A program made the position numbers and the translations under genes. From NCBI RefSeq assembly GCF_027484705.1, contig NZ_JAIXSL010000007.1, positions 124,001-188,000 on the forward strand: a DNA stretch of 64,000 nt. The letters run 5' to 3'. This document shows positions 26,306-35,813 of this stretch, piece after piece. Every line of letters starts with the position of its first letter. The first letter of the stretch is position 1. Source of the DNA: Flavobacterium sp. (GTDB lineage Bacteria > Bacteroidota > Bacteroidia > Flavobacteriales > Flavobacteriaceae). The notes beneath the pieces were generated by a model that did no database searches, was not told the origin of the DNA, and saw nothing but the letters and a program-made list of their open reading frames with translations.

Positions 26306-28264
26306 TTAATCGACGTTGTCGTGAAGGAAGGAATTGTTCGAACGCAACTGAATGTCGTCGTTGCTGTCGGTTCCTAGTGACGTACGCGATGCGGAATTGT
26401 CATTTGGATTGGTCGAAATATCGATTCCCAATCTTTTGTAGGCCGGTTCTTTCTCGAACTCTTCCATACGCGACGGATTGTTGTGGAATTTATAATTGAA
26501 CTCTTTCAACTTTCGTCTTCTTTCGTCTGCTCTTACTTTCAACGAATCTTCGATCGACATTTCCATTGGCGAAACATCTTCGAAAGCTGCCGAGAAATTA
26601 GAAACTTCATCGACTTTCTTCATCGTGATGTCAAGTTCCGGAGCGATAGGTTCCGCGGCAACATTTTCAACCGGTTTTGAGTTTAGAAGCTCATTTTCGA
26701 GTTCCATATATTCTTCAAGCGAATATTTAATGATGCCGTTTTCATTGAGTTCGGTCATCGGAACGACTTGTACCGCTTGGTTTACGATAATATCTTTGGT
26801 TTCGCTGGTGAGTTCGAAAAGAATTTTGTTTTCATCAACAACTGGCGCTTCTTCAGTTTTACTAATTGGCAAATCGAAACTGAACGTCACTTGCTCTTCT
26901 TTCACTTCGGTGTGATCGAACACTTTAATTTCTTTCACATCGGCAACCACCGGTTTTGAGATTTCAAAATCAAGTGGTTTTTCAGGTGAAACGATTTCGA
27001 AAGTCACATCCAAACTTTTGATGAATTCGGTCATCGCGATCAATTCATTGTTGTCGATCATGACTGGTTCCTGAACGGTTTCTTCCGCTAGAGGCGCTTC
27101 GTCTTCAATCAATTCAAAAACGATTTTTTCTTCTTCATGAACTGCGGCCGGCGTTTCAATTTCTTTATCCAATTGGAAAGAAGGAATCGCTTTGTTGGTC
27201 AGATCGTGCTCTAATTTATGCTCGCCATCTAAAGAATGGATGATTTTTTTAGGTTCTGTATTGACGATTTCGTTTTGTTGTTCTACGTTAAATCCGGTAG
27301 CGATAATTGTCACCGCAATAGAATCTCCAAGGGTTTCATCTTCACCAACTCCCATAATGATGTTGGCGTTGAAGCCCGCTTCAGTCTGGATGTGATCGTT
27401 GATTTCCCCGATTTCGTCAATCGTGATTTCGTTGGTTCCAGAAACGATAAGCAACAATACGTTTTTGGCTCCGGTGATTTTATTGTCATTCAAAAGCGGC
27501 GAATCTAAAGCAGCAATGATGGCTTCTTTAGCACGGTTGTCGCCGATGGCGGTAGCCGAACCCATAATGGCCGTTCCGCTGTTTGACAATACCGTTTTCG
27601 CATCTTTTAAATCGATGTTTTGCGTGTAGTGGTGTGTGATGACTTCAGCGATACCACGGGAAGCGGTCGCCAACACTTCATCAGCTTTAGAGAAACCGGC
27701 TTTAAAACCTAAATTGCCGTAAACTTCTCTTAATTTATTATTGTTGATGACAATCAAAGAATCGACTTGCTTGCGTAGTTTTTCTACACCAAGTAAAGCC
27801 TGATCCGAACGAACTTTCCCTTCAAACTGGAACGGAATCGTCACGATACCAACTGTTAGAATATCTCTTTCTTTCGCCAACTGAGCGATTACCGGAGCCG
27901 CACCTGTTCCTGTTCCACCACCCATACCTGCAGTGATAAACACCATTTTGGTATTGGTATCGAGCATCTTTTCGATGTCAGCGATGCTTTCGATTGCGGA
28001 TTGCTGTCCGACTTCAGGATTAGCGCCAGCGCCAAGTCCTTCGGTAAGATGCACGCCCAATTGAATTTTGTTGGGAACGGAACTGTTCTGCAAAGCTTGA
28101 GAATCGGTGTTGCAGACGATAAAATCTACGCCTTTGATGCCTTGCTTGAACATGTGATTGATGGCATTGCTTCCGCCACCGCCTACTCCAATTACTTTGA
28201 TGACGTTGGATTGATTTTTAGGTAAATCGAACGAAATGTTTCCAAAATCTGAGTTGCTTGTCAT
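26306..28264 (-). CDS. ftsZ: Cell division protein FtsZ with a long C-terminal extension
   Basis: 652 residues. The tubulin-like GTPase occupies about 20-330: VIGVGGGGSNAINHM, the signature GMGGGTGTGAAPVIA (113-127), the T7-loop region NIDLKDAKTVLSN and NIIMGVGEDETLGDS. FtsZ polymerises at mid-cell to form the Z ring. Residues 331-652 form an acidic, probably disordered extension (many VEE, EEK and FELxSE stretches). That is far longer than the roughly 60-residue linker of E. coli FtsZ. It ends in a basic, conserved-looking segment (RADERRRKLKEFNYKFH, EEFEKEPAYKRLGID) and DDIQLRSNNSFLHDNVD. It is the last gene of the dcw cluster, 51 bp after ftsA. Confidence 0.97.
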   Translation of the reverse strand: MTSNSDFGNISFDLPKNQSNVIKVIGVGGGGSNAINHMFKQGIKGVDFIVCNTDSQALQNSSVPNKIQLGVHLTEGLGAGANPEVGQQSAIESIADIEKMLDTNTKMVFITAGMGGGTGTGAAPVIAQLAKERDILTVGIVTIPFQFEGKVRSDQALLGVEKLRKQVDSLIVINNNKLREVYGNLGFKAGFSKADEVLATASRGIAEVITHHYTQNIDLKDAKTVLSNSGTAIMGSATAIGDNRAKEAIIAALDSPLLNDNKITGAKNVLLLIVSGTNEITIDEIGEINDHIQTEAGFNANIIMGVGEDETLGDSIAVTIIATGFNVEQQNEIVNTEPKKIIHSLDGEHKLEHDLTNKAIPSFQLDKEIETPAAVHEEEKIVFELIEDEAPLAEETVQEPVMIDNNELIAMTEFIKSLDVTFEIVSPEKPLDFEISKPVVADVKEIKVFDHTEVKEEQVTFSFDLPISKTEEAPVVDENKILFELTSETKDIIVNQAVQVVPMTELNENGIIKYSLEEYMELENELLNSKPVENVAAEPIAPELDITMKKVDEVSNFSAAFEDVSPMEMSIEDSLKVRADERRRKLKEFNYKFHNNPSRMEEFEKEPAYKRLGIDISTNPNDNSASRTSLGTDSNDDIQLRSNNSFLHDNVD

Positions 28265-28315
28265 AATTTTTGGTTTTTGATATTCTTATTCTTTTATGCT
28301 TGTTTAGTCGGGGCC

Positions 28316-29737
28316 TTACTCTGCGTTGTCTAAAAATTCCTTAATCTTGTCGACATATTTGTCAAAAAACGAACGTCGGATTTTTGTTTCGGTCGATTCG
28401 GGTTTGAACACCACTTCTTCAACCACCGCTTGTACCTCTTCTTTCGGTGCTTCGGCTTTTTCAAAAACCACTTCGGCTTCCGGTTTCGGAATGTCGAAAG
28501 GTTCGAAAGTCCTTTCCTGTTTGAAAGTCACTTTTTCCGGAACCACAGTCGTTTCTTTTCTGACCGCGCTTTGCGTTTTGTTTTCGATGCTGTTCATCAC
28601 CAAACCAACCGCTGTAGCGTATAACGGGCTGGAGATTTCTTCATCGGAGTTTCCGGCCAAATGCTCGTTAGGATAACCGATTCTTGTATCCATTCCGGTG
28701 ATGTATTCAACGAGTTGTTTGATATGTTTCAAATTTGCGCCGCCTCCGGTTAAAACGATTCCTGCAATCAATTTCTTGCGCGGATCTTCGTGACCGTAAG
28801 CTTTGATTTCTGCAAAAACCTGTTCGATAATTTCAACAACGCGCGCGTGGATGATTTTCGAAAGGTTTTTCAAGGATATTTCCTTTGGTTCTCTTCCGCG
28901 CAATCCCGGGATGGAGACGATCTCGTTGTCTTTATTTTCACCAGGCCATGCAGACCCGAATTTAATTTTCAATAATTCCGCTTGCTTTTCAATGATCGAG
29001 CAACCTTCTTTGATATCGTCCGTAATCACGTTTCCTCCGAAAGGAATTACTGCCGTGTGGCGGATGATGCCGTCTTTAAAAATCGCTAAATCTGTTGTTC
29101 CTCCACCGATATCGATAAGGGCAACTCCGGCTTCTTTTTCCTCTTGGCTCAAAACGGCGTCGGCTGAAGCTAAAGGCTCCAACGTCAATCCTGACAATTC
29201 AATGCCTGAACTCTGGATGCAACGCCCAACATTTCTGATCGAAGAAGCTTGTCCGACAACCACGTGGAAACTGCTTTCCAAACGCCCGCCGTACATACCA
29301 ATCGGTTCTTTGATATCGGATTGTCCGTCGATTTTAAATTCCTGTGGCAATACGTGAATGATTTCTTCACCCGGAAGCATCGCCAGTTTGTGTACTTGGT
29401 TGATCAGCAAATCGATGTCTTTTCCACCAATCACTTCTTCGGCATTCGCACGACTGATGTAATCGCTGTGCTGGATGCTGCGAATGTGTTGCCCGGCAAT
29501 ACCAACAACAACGTCTTTGATTTTATAGCCTGAATTGTTTTCCGCTTCCAGAATGGCTTGCTGAATAGAATGGATGGTCTGCGTGATATTGTTCACGACA
29601 CCACGGGCCACGCCAAGACTTTTGGATTTCCCAACGCCTAAAATTTCCAGCTTTCCATACTCGTTCTTCTTGCCGATCATGGCGACGATTTTGGTGGTTC
29701 CAATGTCAAGACCTACTGCGATATTTTCTTTTTCCAT
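28316..29737 (-). CDS. ftsA: Cell division protein FtsA
   Basis: 473 residues of the actin-like ATPase family: VGLDIGTTKIVAMIG at the start, an SHS2/1C subdomain (GVVNNITQTIHSIQQAI...VVVGIAGQHIRS), the phosphate-2 box ALIDIGGGTTDLAIF and the adenosine box IVLTGGGANLKHI. A Pro/Glu-rich linker (about 395-445) leads to a terminal basic amphipathic helix (RRSFFDKYVDKIKEFLDNA), the usual membrane anchor. FtsA tethers FtsZ to the inner membrane. It lies between ftsQ (6-bp gap) and ftsZ, in the canonical order. Confidence 0.96.
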   Translation of the reverse strand: MEKENIAVGLDIGTTKIVAMIGKKNEYGKLEILGVGKSKSLGVARGVVNNITQTIHSIQQAILEAENNSGYKIKDVVVGIAGQHIRSIQHSDYISRANAEEVIGGKDIDLLINQVHKLAMLPGEEIIHVLPQEFKIDGQSDIKEPIGMYGGRLESSFHVVVGQASSIRNVGRCIQSSGIELSGLTLEPLASADAVLSQEEKEAGVALIDIGGGTTDLAIFKDGIIRHTAVIPFGGNVITDDIKEGCSIIEKQAELLKIKFGSAWPGENKDNEIVSIPGLRGREPKEISLKNLSKIIHARVVEIIEQVFAEIKAYGHEDPRKKLIAGIVLTGGGANLKHIKQLVEYITGMDTRIGYPNEHLAGNSDEEISSPLYATAVGLVMNSIENKTQSAVRKETTVVPEKVTFKQERTFEPFDIPKPEAEVVFEKAEAPKEEVQAVVEEVVFKPESTETKIRRSFFDKYVDKIKEFLDNAE

Positions 29738-29743
29738 AATCTA

Positions 29744-30466
29744 TTATTTAGAGCACACGACCTGTTGCGTAAACGTCAGATTGATTTTTTTGTATTTGTA
29801 TAGCGAACTGTCTACAACGGCTTTTTGATAAAACGCTTTATAGTTGTTGAATTTCCTTTCGATATTGATCGTTTTACCGAATTCAATCTCGTAATCGAAA
29901 TTCCGGTTCAACATTTTTAAGCTGCCAGTCGGCGTGATTTGTATTCCGATGATGTTTTTTTTCAAAAAGTCATCGTCGTAAACAAACCGCAATAATTTGT
30001 TGAATTCGTCCTGATTTACTTTGTTAATTTCCCCCGAAATAATTGGAACTCTTGCGGTAAACTCTTCCGACAAAGGCATTGTACTTCCTTGATAGTCAAT
30101 GTAAAATGACCCTTGTTCGTTGAACAGTCTCGCAATGGGCGTTTTTTGTTTGACCACGGCTTTTAAGACCCCATCAATACTCACGAAAACCTCAGATTTT
30201 TCAATCATTGGGTTCGCGTTGATAGACTTTTCCAATTGGTTCAAATCTAAATCAACTTTTTGGATGGCTGAAGCATCCGTTTTATTTTCTATTAACAATT
30301 TATTAACCGTTTCCTGCTTGATGAACGGGTTCGAATCATCGGTAAAAACGACCATTGATTTAGCCAATTTCCGGTGCTCGTTTCGCATCGAAGTGAACGA
30401 ATACAGAAACGCCATCAAGGCAATCATCAGGACCAATCTTATGTTACTCCATTTGAAAAATTTCAT
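29744..30466 (-). CDS. ftsQ: Cell division protein FtsQ (FtsQ/DivIB family)
   Basis: 240 residues: one N-terminal membrane span (about 10-25), then a periplasmic part with a POTRA-like region (ETVNKLLIENKTDASAIQ, ANPMIEKSEVFVSIDGVLKA) and the FtsQ beta domain (VVKQKTPIARLFNEQGSFYI, then PLSEEFTARVPIISGE). FtsQ links early and late divisome proteins in the periplasm. Sequence conservation in this family is low; position between murC (4-bp overlap) and ftsA supports the call. The C-terminus is short compared with gammaproteobacterial FtsQ. Confidence 0.88.
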   Translation of the reverse strand: MKFFKWSNIRLVLMIALMAFLYSFTSMRNEHRKLAKSMVVFTDDSNPFIKQETVNKLLIENKTDASAIQKVDLDLNQLEKSINANPMIEKSEVFVSIDGVLKAVVKQKTPIARLFNEQGSFYIDYQGSTMPLSEEFTARVPIISGEINKVNQDEFNKLLRFVYDDDFLKKNIIGIQITPTGSLKMLNRNFDYEIEFGKTINIERKFNNYKAFYQKAVVDSSLYKYKKINLTFTQQVVCSK

Positions 30467-31803
30467 GACAATGCTTTTTTAATCGGTTTGACCAATTCAC
30501 CAATATCGCCCGCGCCTATGGTGACTATGACCGTGGCGTCGCTTTTTAAAATCTCCGGAATCAGATCCGTTTTGGAAACCAATTTCACGTTCGGATTCGT
30601 CATTTTTGACAACAGCCATTGTGAGGTTACGCCTTCCATCGGCAATTCTCTGGCCGGATAAATATCAAGTAAAATCACTTCGTCAAAAGCCGATAAACTC
30701 GCTGCAAATCCTTCAACAAAATCCCTTGTCCGGCTAAACAAATGCGGTTGAAAAATCGCGAGCACTTTTTGATTAGGATATAACTCTCGGACCGCCTGAT
30801 GCACGGCATTGATTTCGGTCGGATGGTGCGCATAATCATCAATGAACACCAAATGGTCTTTCTGAATCTGAAATGAAAATCTTCGACGGATTCCCTTGAA
30901 TGAAGCCAATGCTTTACGAATATCATCTGTGGATACATCATAAGTTTTCGCCATCGCCAAAGCCATGAGCGCATTCATCAAATTGTGCGTTCCCGGCAAG
31001 CTGAATCGAATGTCGGTCAATATTTCGGTAGGCGTCTGCACATCAAAAACGTATTGGCTGTTTTCAATCCGCACGTTAAATGCTTTGAATTGCGCATCAT
31101 CATTCACCGCAACCGTAATTCCTTTCAAAGCCAATCCTTTCGCCACGAACAGTTTGGTTTTATCTTGCACTTTATCCGCAAATTCCAAAAACGAAGCTTC
31201 AATCGAGGCTTTATCGCCATAAATATCAAGATGGTCCGCATCGGTCGAAGTCACGCAAGCGATATCAGGATGCAGATGCAAAAACGAACGGTCGAATTCA
31301 TCGGCTTCCACCACGGTTACTGTTTTTCCGTTGCCGATTAAATTGGAGTCATAATTCTCAACAATGCCGCCAACAAAAGCCGTCACATCGACACCACTTT
31401 GAAATAATATATGCCCGAGAATGCTTGAAGTCGTGGTTTTACCATGCGTTCCTGCAACGGCGAAACAAAATGTGTCCTTGGTTATGATGCCCAACACTTC
31501 CGATCTTTTTTTGATCTGGTAATTCCTTTCGATGAAATAATTCCATTCGGAATGCGTCACGGGAACCGCCGGCGTAATAATCACGAGCGTATTTTCTACG
31601 TAAAAATCTTCTGGAATCAGTCTGATGGCATCTTCAAAATGAATGGCGATCCCACTTTCCTGCAATTCCTTCGTGAGCTCGGTTTCGGTTTTGTCGTAAC
31701 CTGACACCTTTTTGCCAATGGTTTTGAAATAACGCGCCAACGCACTCATTCCGATGCCTCCGATGCCGATAAAATAGACGTTATGGATTTGGTTCAGGTT
31801 CAT
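30463..31803 (-). CDS. murC: UDP-N-acetylmuramate--L-alanine ligase
   Basis: 446 residues with the three Mur-ligase domains. The UDP-binding N-domain has YFIGIGGIGMSALARYF. The ATP-binding centre has AVAGTHGKTTTSSILGHI and TSTDADHLDIY. The C-domain has FIDDYAHHPTEINAV and FQPHLFSRT. It adds L-Ala to UDP-MurNAc, the first amino acid of the peptidoglycan stem. The start shown leaves 40 bp to murG. The stop overlaps the ftsQ start by 4 bp. Confidence 0.97.
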   Translation of the reverse strand: MNLNQIHNVYFIGIGGIGMSALARYFKTIGKKVSGYDKTETELTKELQESGIAIHFEDAIRLIPEDFYVENTLVIITPAVPVTHSEWNYFIERNYQIKKRSEVLGIITKDTFCFAVAGTHGKTTTSSILGHILFQSGVDVTAFVGGIVENYDSNLIGNGKTVTVVEADEFDRSFLHLHPDIACVTSTDADHLDIYGDKASIEASFLEFADKVQDKTKLFVAKGLALKGITVAVNDDAQFKAFNVRIENSQYVFDVQTPTEILTDIRFSLPGTHNLMNALMALAMAKTYDVSTDDIRKALASFKGIRRRFSFQIQKDHLVFIDDYAHHPTEINAVHQAVRELYPNQKVLAIFQPHLFSRTRDFVEGFAASLSAFDEVILLDIYPARELPMEGVTSQWLLSKMTNPNVKLVSKTDLIPEILKSDATVIVTIGAGDIGELVKPIKKALS

Positions 31804-31843
31804 TTTGAGTTGCTGAGCGACTGAGTAACTGAGTTTGCTCGTT

Positions 31844-32938
31844 TTATGTTTTGATTAATTTTATAATTTCTTCAACGATATCTTTTGTGGCGTTTGGTTT
31901 TGCAAGCGCTTTGATGTTCTTGGATAACGTCATTTGTTCGTTTTCATTTTGCAAAAGCTGCGTAAAAACCGTTTCGAATTTTTCGTCGAGTTCGGTTTCT
32001 TTCAACAGTAAGGCGCCATTTTTGTCAACAATCGCTTTGGCGTTTTTGGTTTGGTGGTCTTCAGCAACATTCGGCGATGGAATGAAAATCACAGGTTTCC
32101 CGACAATACATAATTCCGAAACTGATGAAGCTCCGGCGCGTGAAATCACGAAATCTGCGGCAGCGTAAACCATATCCATTTTGTCGATGAAGGCCAGCAC
32201 CTGCACATTTTCTTTTTCATTGAAATGCTGGTATTCCTCGATATAAAATTTCCCACATTGCCAGATGACTTGAACGCCTTGTGACGCAAAAAATTCAATT
32301 TCTTTGGCGATGAGTTGGTTGATTCTTCTCGAACCCAAACTTCCGCCGAGCACTAATAATGTTTTCTTCGCCGCATTGAGTTTGAAATAGGCGATGCCAT
32401 CAATCCTTTTCTCATCAATCGCAATTAAATCTTGCCGAACAGGATTTCCGGTCAGACGGATTTTATCTTTTGGGAAAAAGCGTTCTAAATTTTCGTACGC
32501 GACGCAAATGGATTTCGCTTTTTTAGCCAATAGTTTGTTCGTAATTCCCGGATAGGAATTCTGTTCTTGTATTACAGTAGGAACACCTGCGCGATTGGCC
32601 GCCTGCAATAAAGGCCCGCTCACAAATCCTCCGGTACCGATTACGACATCGGGTTGGAATTGCTTGATGATTGCCCTAGATTTCATAAGGCTTGACATCA
32701 GTTTTATAGGAAACATCGCGTTATCTATGGTGATTTTGCGTTGCAAACCAGCAATCCATAAACCTATGATTTGGTAGCCTGCTTGCGGCACTTTCTGCAT
32801 TTCCATTTTGTCCCGAGCACCTACGAACAGGAATTCTGCATCGGGAAACCGCGACTTCAATTCATTGGCAATAGCAATCGCCGGGTAGATGTGTCCACCG
32901 GTGCCGCCGCCGCTTAGTATGAATTTTAGTTTAGTCAT
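31844..32938 (-). CDS. murG: UDP-GlcNAc--lipid I GlcNAc transferase
   Basis: 364 residues of the GT28 family. The N-terminal domain has the Gly-rich loop [17 protein letters not shown] and [14 protein letters not shown], with HIYP in the acceptor site. The C-terminal domain has [13 protein letters not shown] and the UDP-GlcNAc loop [20 protein letters not shown]. It converts lipid I to lipid II on the inner face of the membrane. It is followed by murC and preceded by ftsW (15-bp gap). Confidence 0.97.
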   Translation of the reverse strand: MTKLKFILSGGGTGGHIYPAIAIANELKSRFPDAEFLFVGARDKMEMQKVPQAGYQIIGLWIAGLQRKITIDNAMFPIKLMSSLMKSRAIIKQFQPDVVIGTGGFVSGPLLQAANRAGVPTVIQEQNSYPGITNKLLAKKAKSICVAYENLERFFPKDKIRLTGNPVRQDLIAIDEKRIDGIAYFKLNAAKKTLLVLGGSLGSRRINQLIAKEIEFFASQGVQVIWQCGKFYIEEYQHFNEKENVQVLAFIDKMDMVYAAADFVISRAGASSVSELCIVGKPVIFIPSPNVAEDHQTKNAKAIVDKNGALLLKETELDEKFETVFTQLLQNENEQMTLSKNIKALAKPNATKDIVEEIIKLIKT

Positions 32939-32953
32939 TTCTTTTGAAAGGTG

Positions 32954-34291
32954 CTAAGGTTTGCCAATTACGGCGTTCATCGGGTTGGTTTTATCTACTA
33001 TCGAATAGCCTTCGGTTTTAGCGAGTGCTTCTTGTTCTTGTAATGCTGCTTCGGCGCGTTCTTCGCGTTCGATTTGGGCGTCGATCATGCGTTTGAGTGT
33101 TTCTTCGCGTTGTTGTTTTTCGTCGAGTTCTGCGGCGATTTCTTCTTCCTTTTTGGTCACGCCGATGATGATTCCGAGCGCGATGCAGGTCATCCAGATC
33201 GAGCTTCCTCCGCTACTGATCAGCGGTAAGGTTTGTCCGGTGACGGGAAGCAATTCGACTGCAACGGCCATATTGATTAAAGCCTGAAACACAATTGGAA
33301 ATCCTAAGCCAACAACGACGAGTTTTCCGAACAATGAATTCGCTTTGTGCGCGGCGACAATGAATCGGAAAAACAAAAGCATGTAAAGTCCTAAAATGGT
33401 CAGTCCGCCAATAAGCCCGTATTCTTCAACGATGATGGCGTAAATGAAATCGGAAGATGATTGCGGTAAGAAGTTTTTCTGGACACTTTTTCCCGGTCCT
33501 AAACCTTGGATTCCACCGGATGCGATGGCGATTTTGGCTTTCTCGATTTGGTAATGCTCGTCATCAGTATCTTTATTTTCGTCTTTGGAGGTAAAGCTTT
33601 CGATACGGCTTTCCCAGGTTTTGACACGGCTGAAAAATTTGGCATCAGGAAATGCTTTACTCATAAGGAAGAACAATGCGAGCGCCATGATTCCTGCCGC
33701 GATGATTAATCCGATATATTTTAGGGGATACTTTCCGATGAATACGAGCATCAACACCATTGAGAACATCAAAGCTGCAGTAGAAAAATTCGCCGGAAGG
33801 ATGAATCCTAAGGTGGTAAAAACCGGCAGCCACAATTCCCATAATGAGTTTTTGAACGTAATCGGTATTTCTCTTTTTTTGGATAAATAACGCGCCACGA
33901 AAACCATCAAAACGATCAATGCTAAAGTCGAAGTCTGGAAGGTGATTCCGATGAACGGCACCTGAATCCAGCGGCTCGCGTTGGCTCCGGCAATCACGGT
34001 TCCTTTGATTAAAGTATACGCCAGCAAAACCCAGACAATCGGCAAAGCGACTATGGAAATGGCGCGGAAATAATGGTAAGGCACTTTATGCACCCAATAG
34101 ATGATCATAAATCCGATGCAGATGTGCGCAAAATGCTTCACGAGATACCCGAGTGTGTTTCCGGTTCCGTGTCCCATATACGCCAGGTTGCTGCTCGCGC
34201 TAAAAACCGGCATAAACGAAAACAAAGCCAACAGGGCCACGAAGGTCCAGATTACTTTGTCTCCTTTAAGGTTTTTGATGAGCTGCAGCAT
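32954..34291 (-). CDS. ftsW: Lipid II polymerase FtsW (FtsW/RodA/SpoVE family)
   Basis: 445 residues with about ten membrane spans in the first 380. SEDS family motifs include GANASRWIQVPF, STAALMFSMVLMLVF, FLPQSSSDFIYAIIVEEYG and LPLISSGGSS. FtsW polymerises glycan strands from lipid II together with the transpeptidase FtsI, encoded upstream in this cluster. The last 65 residues (about 380-445) are a charged, helical cytoplasmic tail (KKEEEIAAELDEKQQREETL onward), longer than the short tail of E. coli FtsW. Upstream, a 127-bp hairpin element separates it from murD. Confidence 0.95.
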   Translation of the reverse strand: MLQLIKNLKGDKVIWTFVALLALFSFMPVFSASSNLAYMGHGTGNTLGYLVKHFAHICIGFMIIYWVHKVPYHYFRAISIVALPIVWVLLAYTLIKGTVIAGANASRWIQVPFIGITFQTSTLALIVLMVFVARYLSKKREIPITFKNSLWELWLPVFTTLGFILPANFSTAALMFSMVLMLVFIGKYPLKYIGLIIAAGIMALALFFLMSKAFPDAKFFSRVKTWESRIESFTSKDENKDTDDEHYQIEKAKIAIASGGIQGLGPGKSVQKNFLPQSSSDFIYAIIVEEYGLIGGLTILGLYMLLFFRFIVAAHKANSLFGKLVVVGLGFPIVFQALINMAVAVELLPVTGQTLPLISSGGSSIWMTCIALGIIIGVTKKEEEIAAELDEKQQREETLKRMIDAQIEREERAEAALQEQEALAKTEGYSIVDKTNPMNAVIGKP

Positions 34292-34353
34292 TTTATTATT
34301 TTGAATGTTGAATTATATATTTTGAATGTTGGCGTTCCTGTTTCCGTGAACGC

Positions 34354-34480
34354 TAGCCCTGATGGCAGCGGTATCTTTTTGCGCCGTGGTTCGGCGTAAA
34401 AAATTTACCTCACTTGACTTTTATTTTATTTGTGTTCGGTGAATGCCATGCATTTAGCGTACAGCAGGTTCCCGGCTCCT
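34354..34480 (+). repeat. Dispersed hairpin element, type I, long modular form
   Basis: Head CTAGCCCTGATGGCAGCGG, hairpin CTTTTTGCGCCG-TGGTT-CGGCGTAAAAAA (34375-34403), then the AT-rich cassette TTACCTCACTTGACTTTTAT ... GTTCGGTGAATGC-CAT-GCATT, then tail ACAGCAGGTTCCCGGCTCCT. Same parts as 15713-15841 in another order. It sits inside the dcw cluster, antisense to it, and runs into the murD stop codon. Confidence 0.85.
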
Positions 34481-35813
34481 ATAAATTCTGCACCGCGTTT
34501 TTGAACTGCTTACCTCTATCCTCGTAATTCTCGAACAAATCGAAACTCGCGCAGGCCGGTGAAAGCAATACGTTGTCGCCTTTTTCAGCCAAACGTTGCG
34601 CCATTTTCACGGCGTCGTTCATCGAATCGACTTCGATCATTACATCGACCACGTTTCCGAAGGCATCGATGATTTTTTTGTTATCAACACCCAAACAAAT
34701 AATGGCTTTTACTTTTTCGTGGACGAGCGACATCAGTTCGGAATAGTCGTTTCCTTTGTCGACACCACCGACGATCCAGACCGTTGGCGCGTTCATGCTG
34801 TCCAGAGCAAAAAATGTCGCGTTGACATTGGTCGCTTTCGAGTCGTTGATGTACTGCACGTTCTGGATTTTTAGGACTTTCTCCAAACGGTGTTCGACAC
34901 CTTGAAAATTTGATAAACTCTCGCGAATCGTTTCCTTTCGGATCTGCATCAGTTTGGCTACTGATGTGGCTGCCATGGCGTTTTTGATATTGTGCTTGCC
35001 TTCGAGCGCAATATATTCGGTCTCCATGATGAATTCTTCTTCGTTGATGTTTACTTCCATTTTATTATTGTTTAGGTAGGCTCCTTTTTTGAACGTTTTC
35101 GTTAGTGAAAAAGGAATTAATTGAGCTTTTGTTTTGTTTTGTTTTAACCAGTTTTCTGTGGCTTCGTCGTCTGCATCGTAGATGAAATAGTCGTTTTCGT
35201 CTTGGTTCATCGTAATCCTGAATTTCGAAGCGATGTAATTTTCGTATTTGTACTCATAGCGATCTAAATGATCGGGACTGATATTCGTGAGTATGGCGAT
35301 GTGCGGCTTAAAATCGATGATGCCATCGAGTTGGAAACTGCTCAGCTCCAATACGTAATAATCATATTTGTTTTCGGCAACCTGCCAGGCGAAACTCTTT
35401 CCGATGTTGCCGCCGAGACCTACATTCAAACCAGCTGATTTGAGCAAATGATAGGTGAGCATTGTCGTTGTAGTCTTGCCGTTGCTTCCCGTGATTCCGA
35501 TGATTTTGGCATTGGTAAAATGCGTAGCAAATTCGATTTCGGAAATGACCGGAATTTTCTTTTCTTTCAATTGTTTGACGATATCTGATTTGTCCGGAAT
35601 TCCGGGGCTTTTCATGACAAGGTCGGCATTGAGGATTTTTTTTTCGGTATGGGTTTCCTCTTCCCATTTGATACCGTTGATTGTCAGTACTTCTTTGTAA
35701 TGGTCTTTGATTTTGCCGAAATCGGACACAAAAACATCGTAGCCTTGCTGCTTTCCGAGAATCGCTGTGCCGACACCGCTTTCGCCTCCGCCAAGAATTA
35801 CCAATCTTTTCAT
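34479..35813 (-). CDS. murD: UDP-N-acetylmuramoylalanine--D-glutamate ligase
   Basis: 444 residues. The N-domain begins LVILGGGESGVGTAILGKQQ. The ATP site GITGSNGKTTTTMLTYHLL is at about 110-128, NISPDHLDRY binds metal and nucleotide, and GVEHRLEKV, INDSKATNVNAT and LLSPACASFDLFENY mark the C-terminal part. It adds D-Glu to UDP-MurNAc-L-Ala. Its start overlaps the mraY stop by one base, so the two are probably translated together. Confidence 0.97.
   Translation of the reverse strand: MKRLVILGGGESGVGTAILGKQQGYDVFVSDFGKIKDHYKEVLTINGIKWEEETHTEKKILNADLVMKSPGIPDKSDIVKQLKEKKIPVISEIEFATHFTNAKIIGITGSNGKTTTTMLTYHLLKSAGLNVGLGGNIGKSFAWQVAENKYDYYVLELSSFQLDGIIDFKPHIAILTNISPDHLDRYEYKYENYIASKFRITMNQDENDYFIYDADDEATENWLKQNKTKAQLIPFSLTKTFKKGAYLNNNKMEVNINEEEFIMETEYIALEGKHNIKNAMAATSVAKLMQIRKETIRESLSNFQGVEHRLEKVLKIQNVQYINDSKATNVNATFFALDSMNAPTVWIVGGVDKGNDYSELMSLVHEKVKAIICLGVDNKKIIDAFGNVVDVMIEVDSMNDAVKMAQRLAEKGDNVLLSPACASFDLFENYEDRGKQFKNAVQNL

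Noticed and set aside
26496..26915. Open frame of about 139 codons opposite the FtsZ extension
   Set aside because: It is the antisense of the acidic coding region, is Ser/Phe-rich as expected from that, and lacks any own signal.
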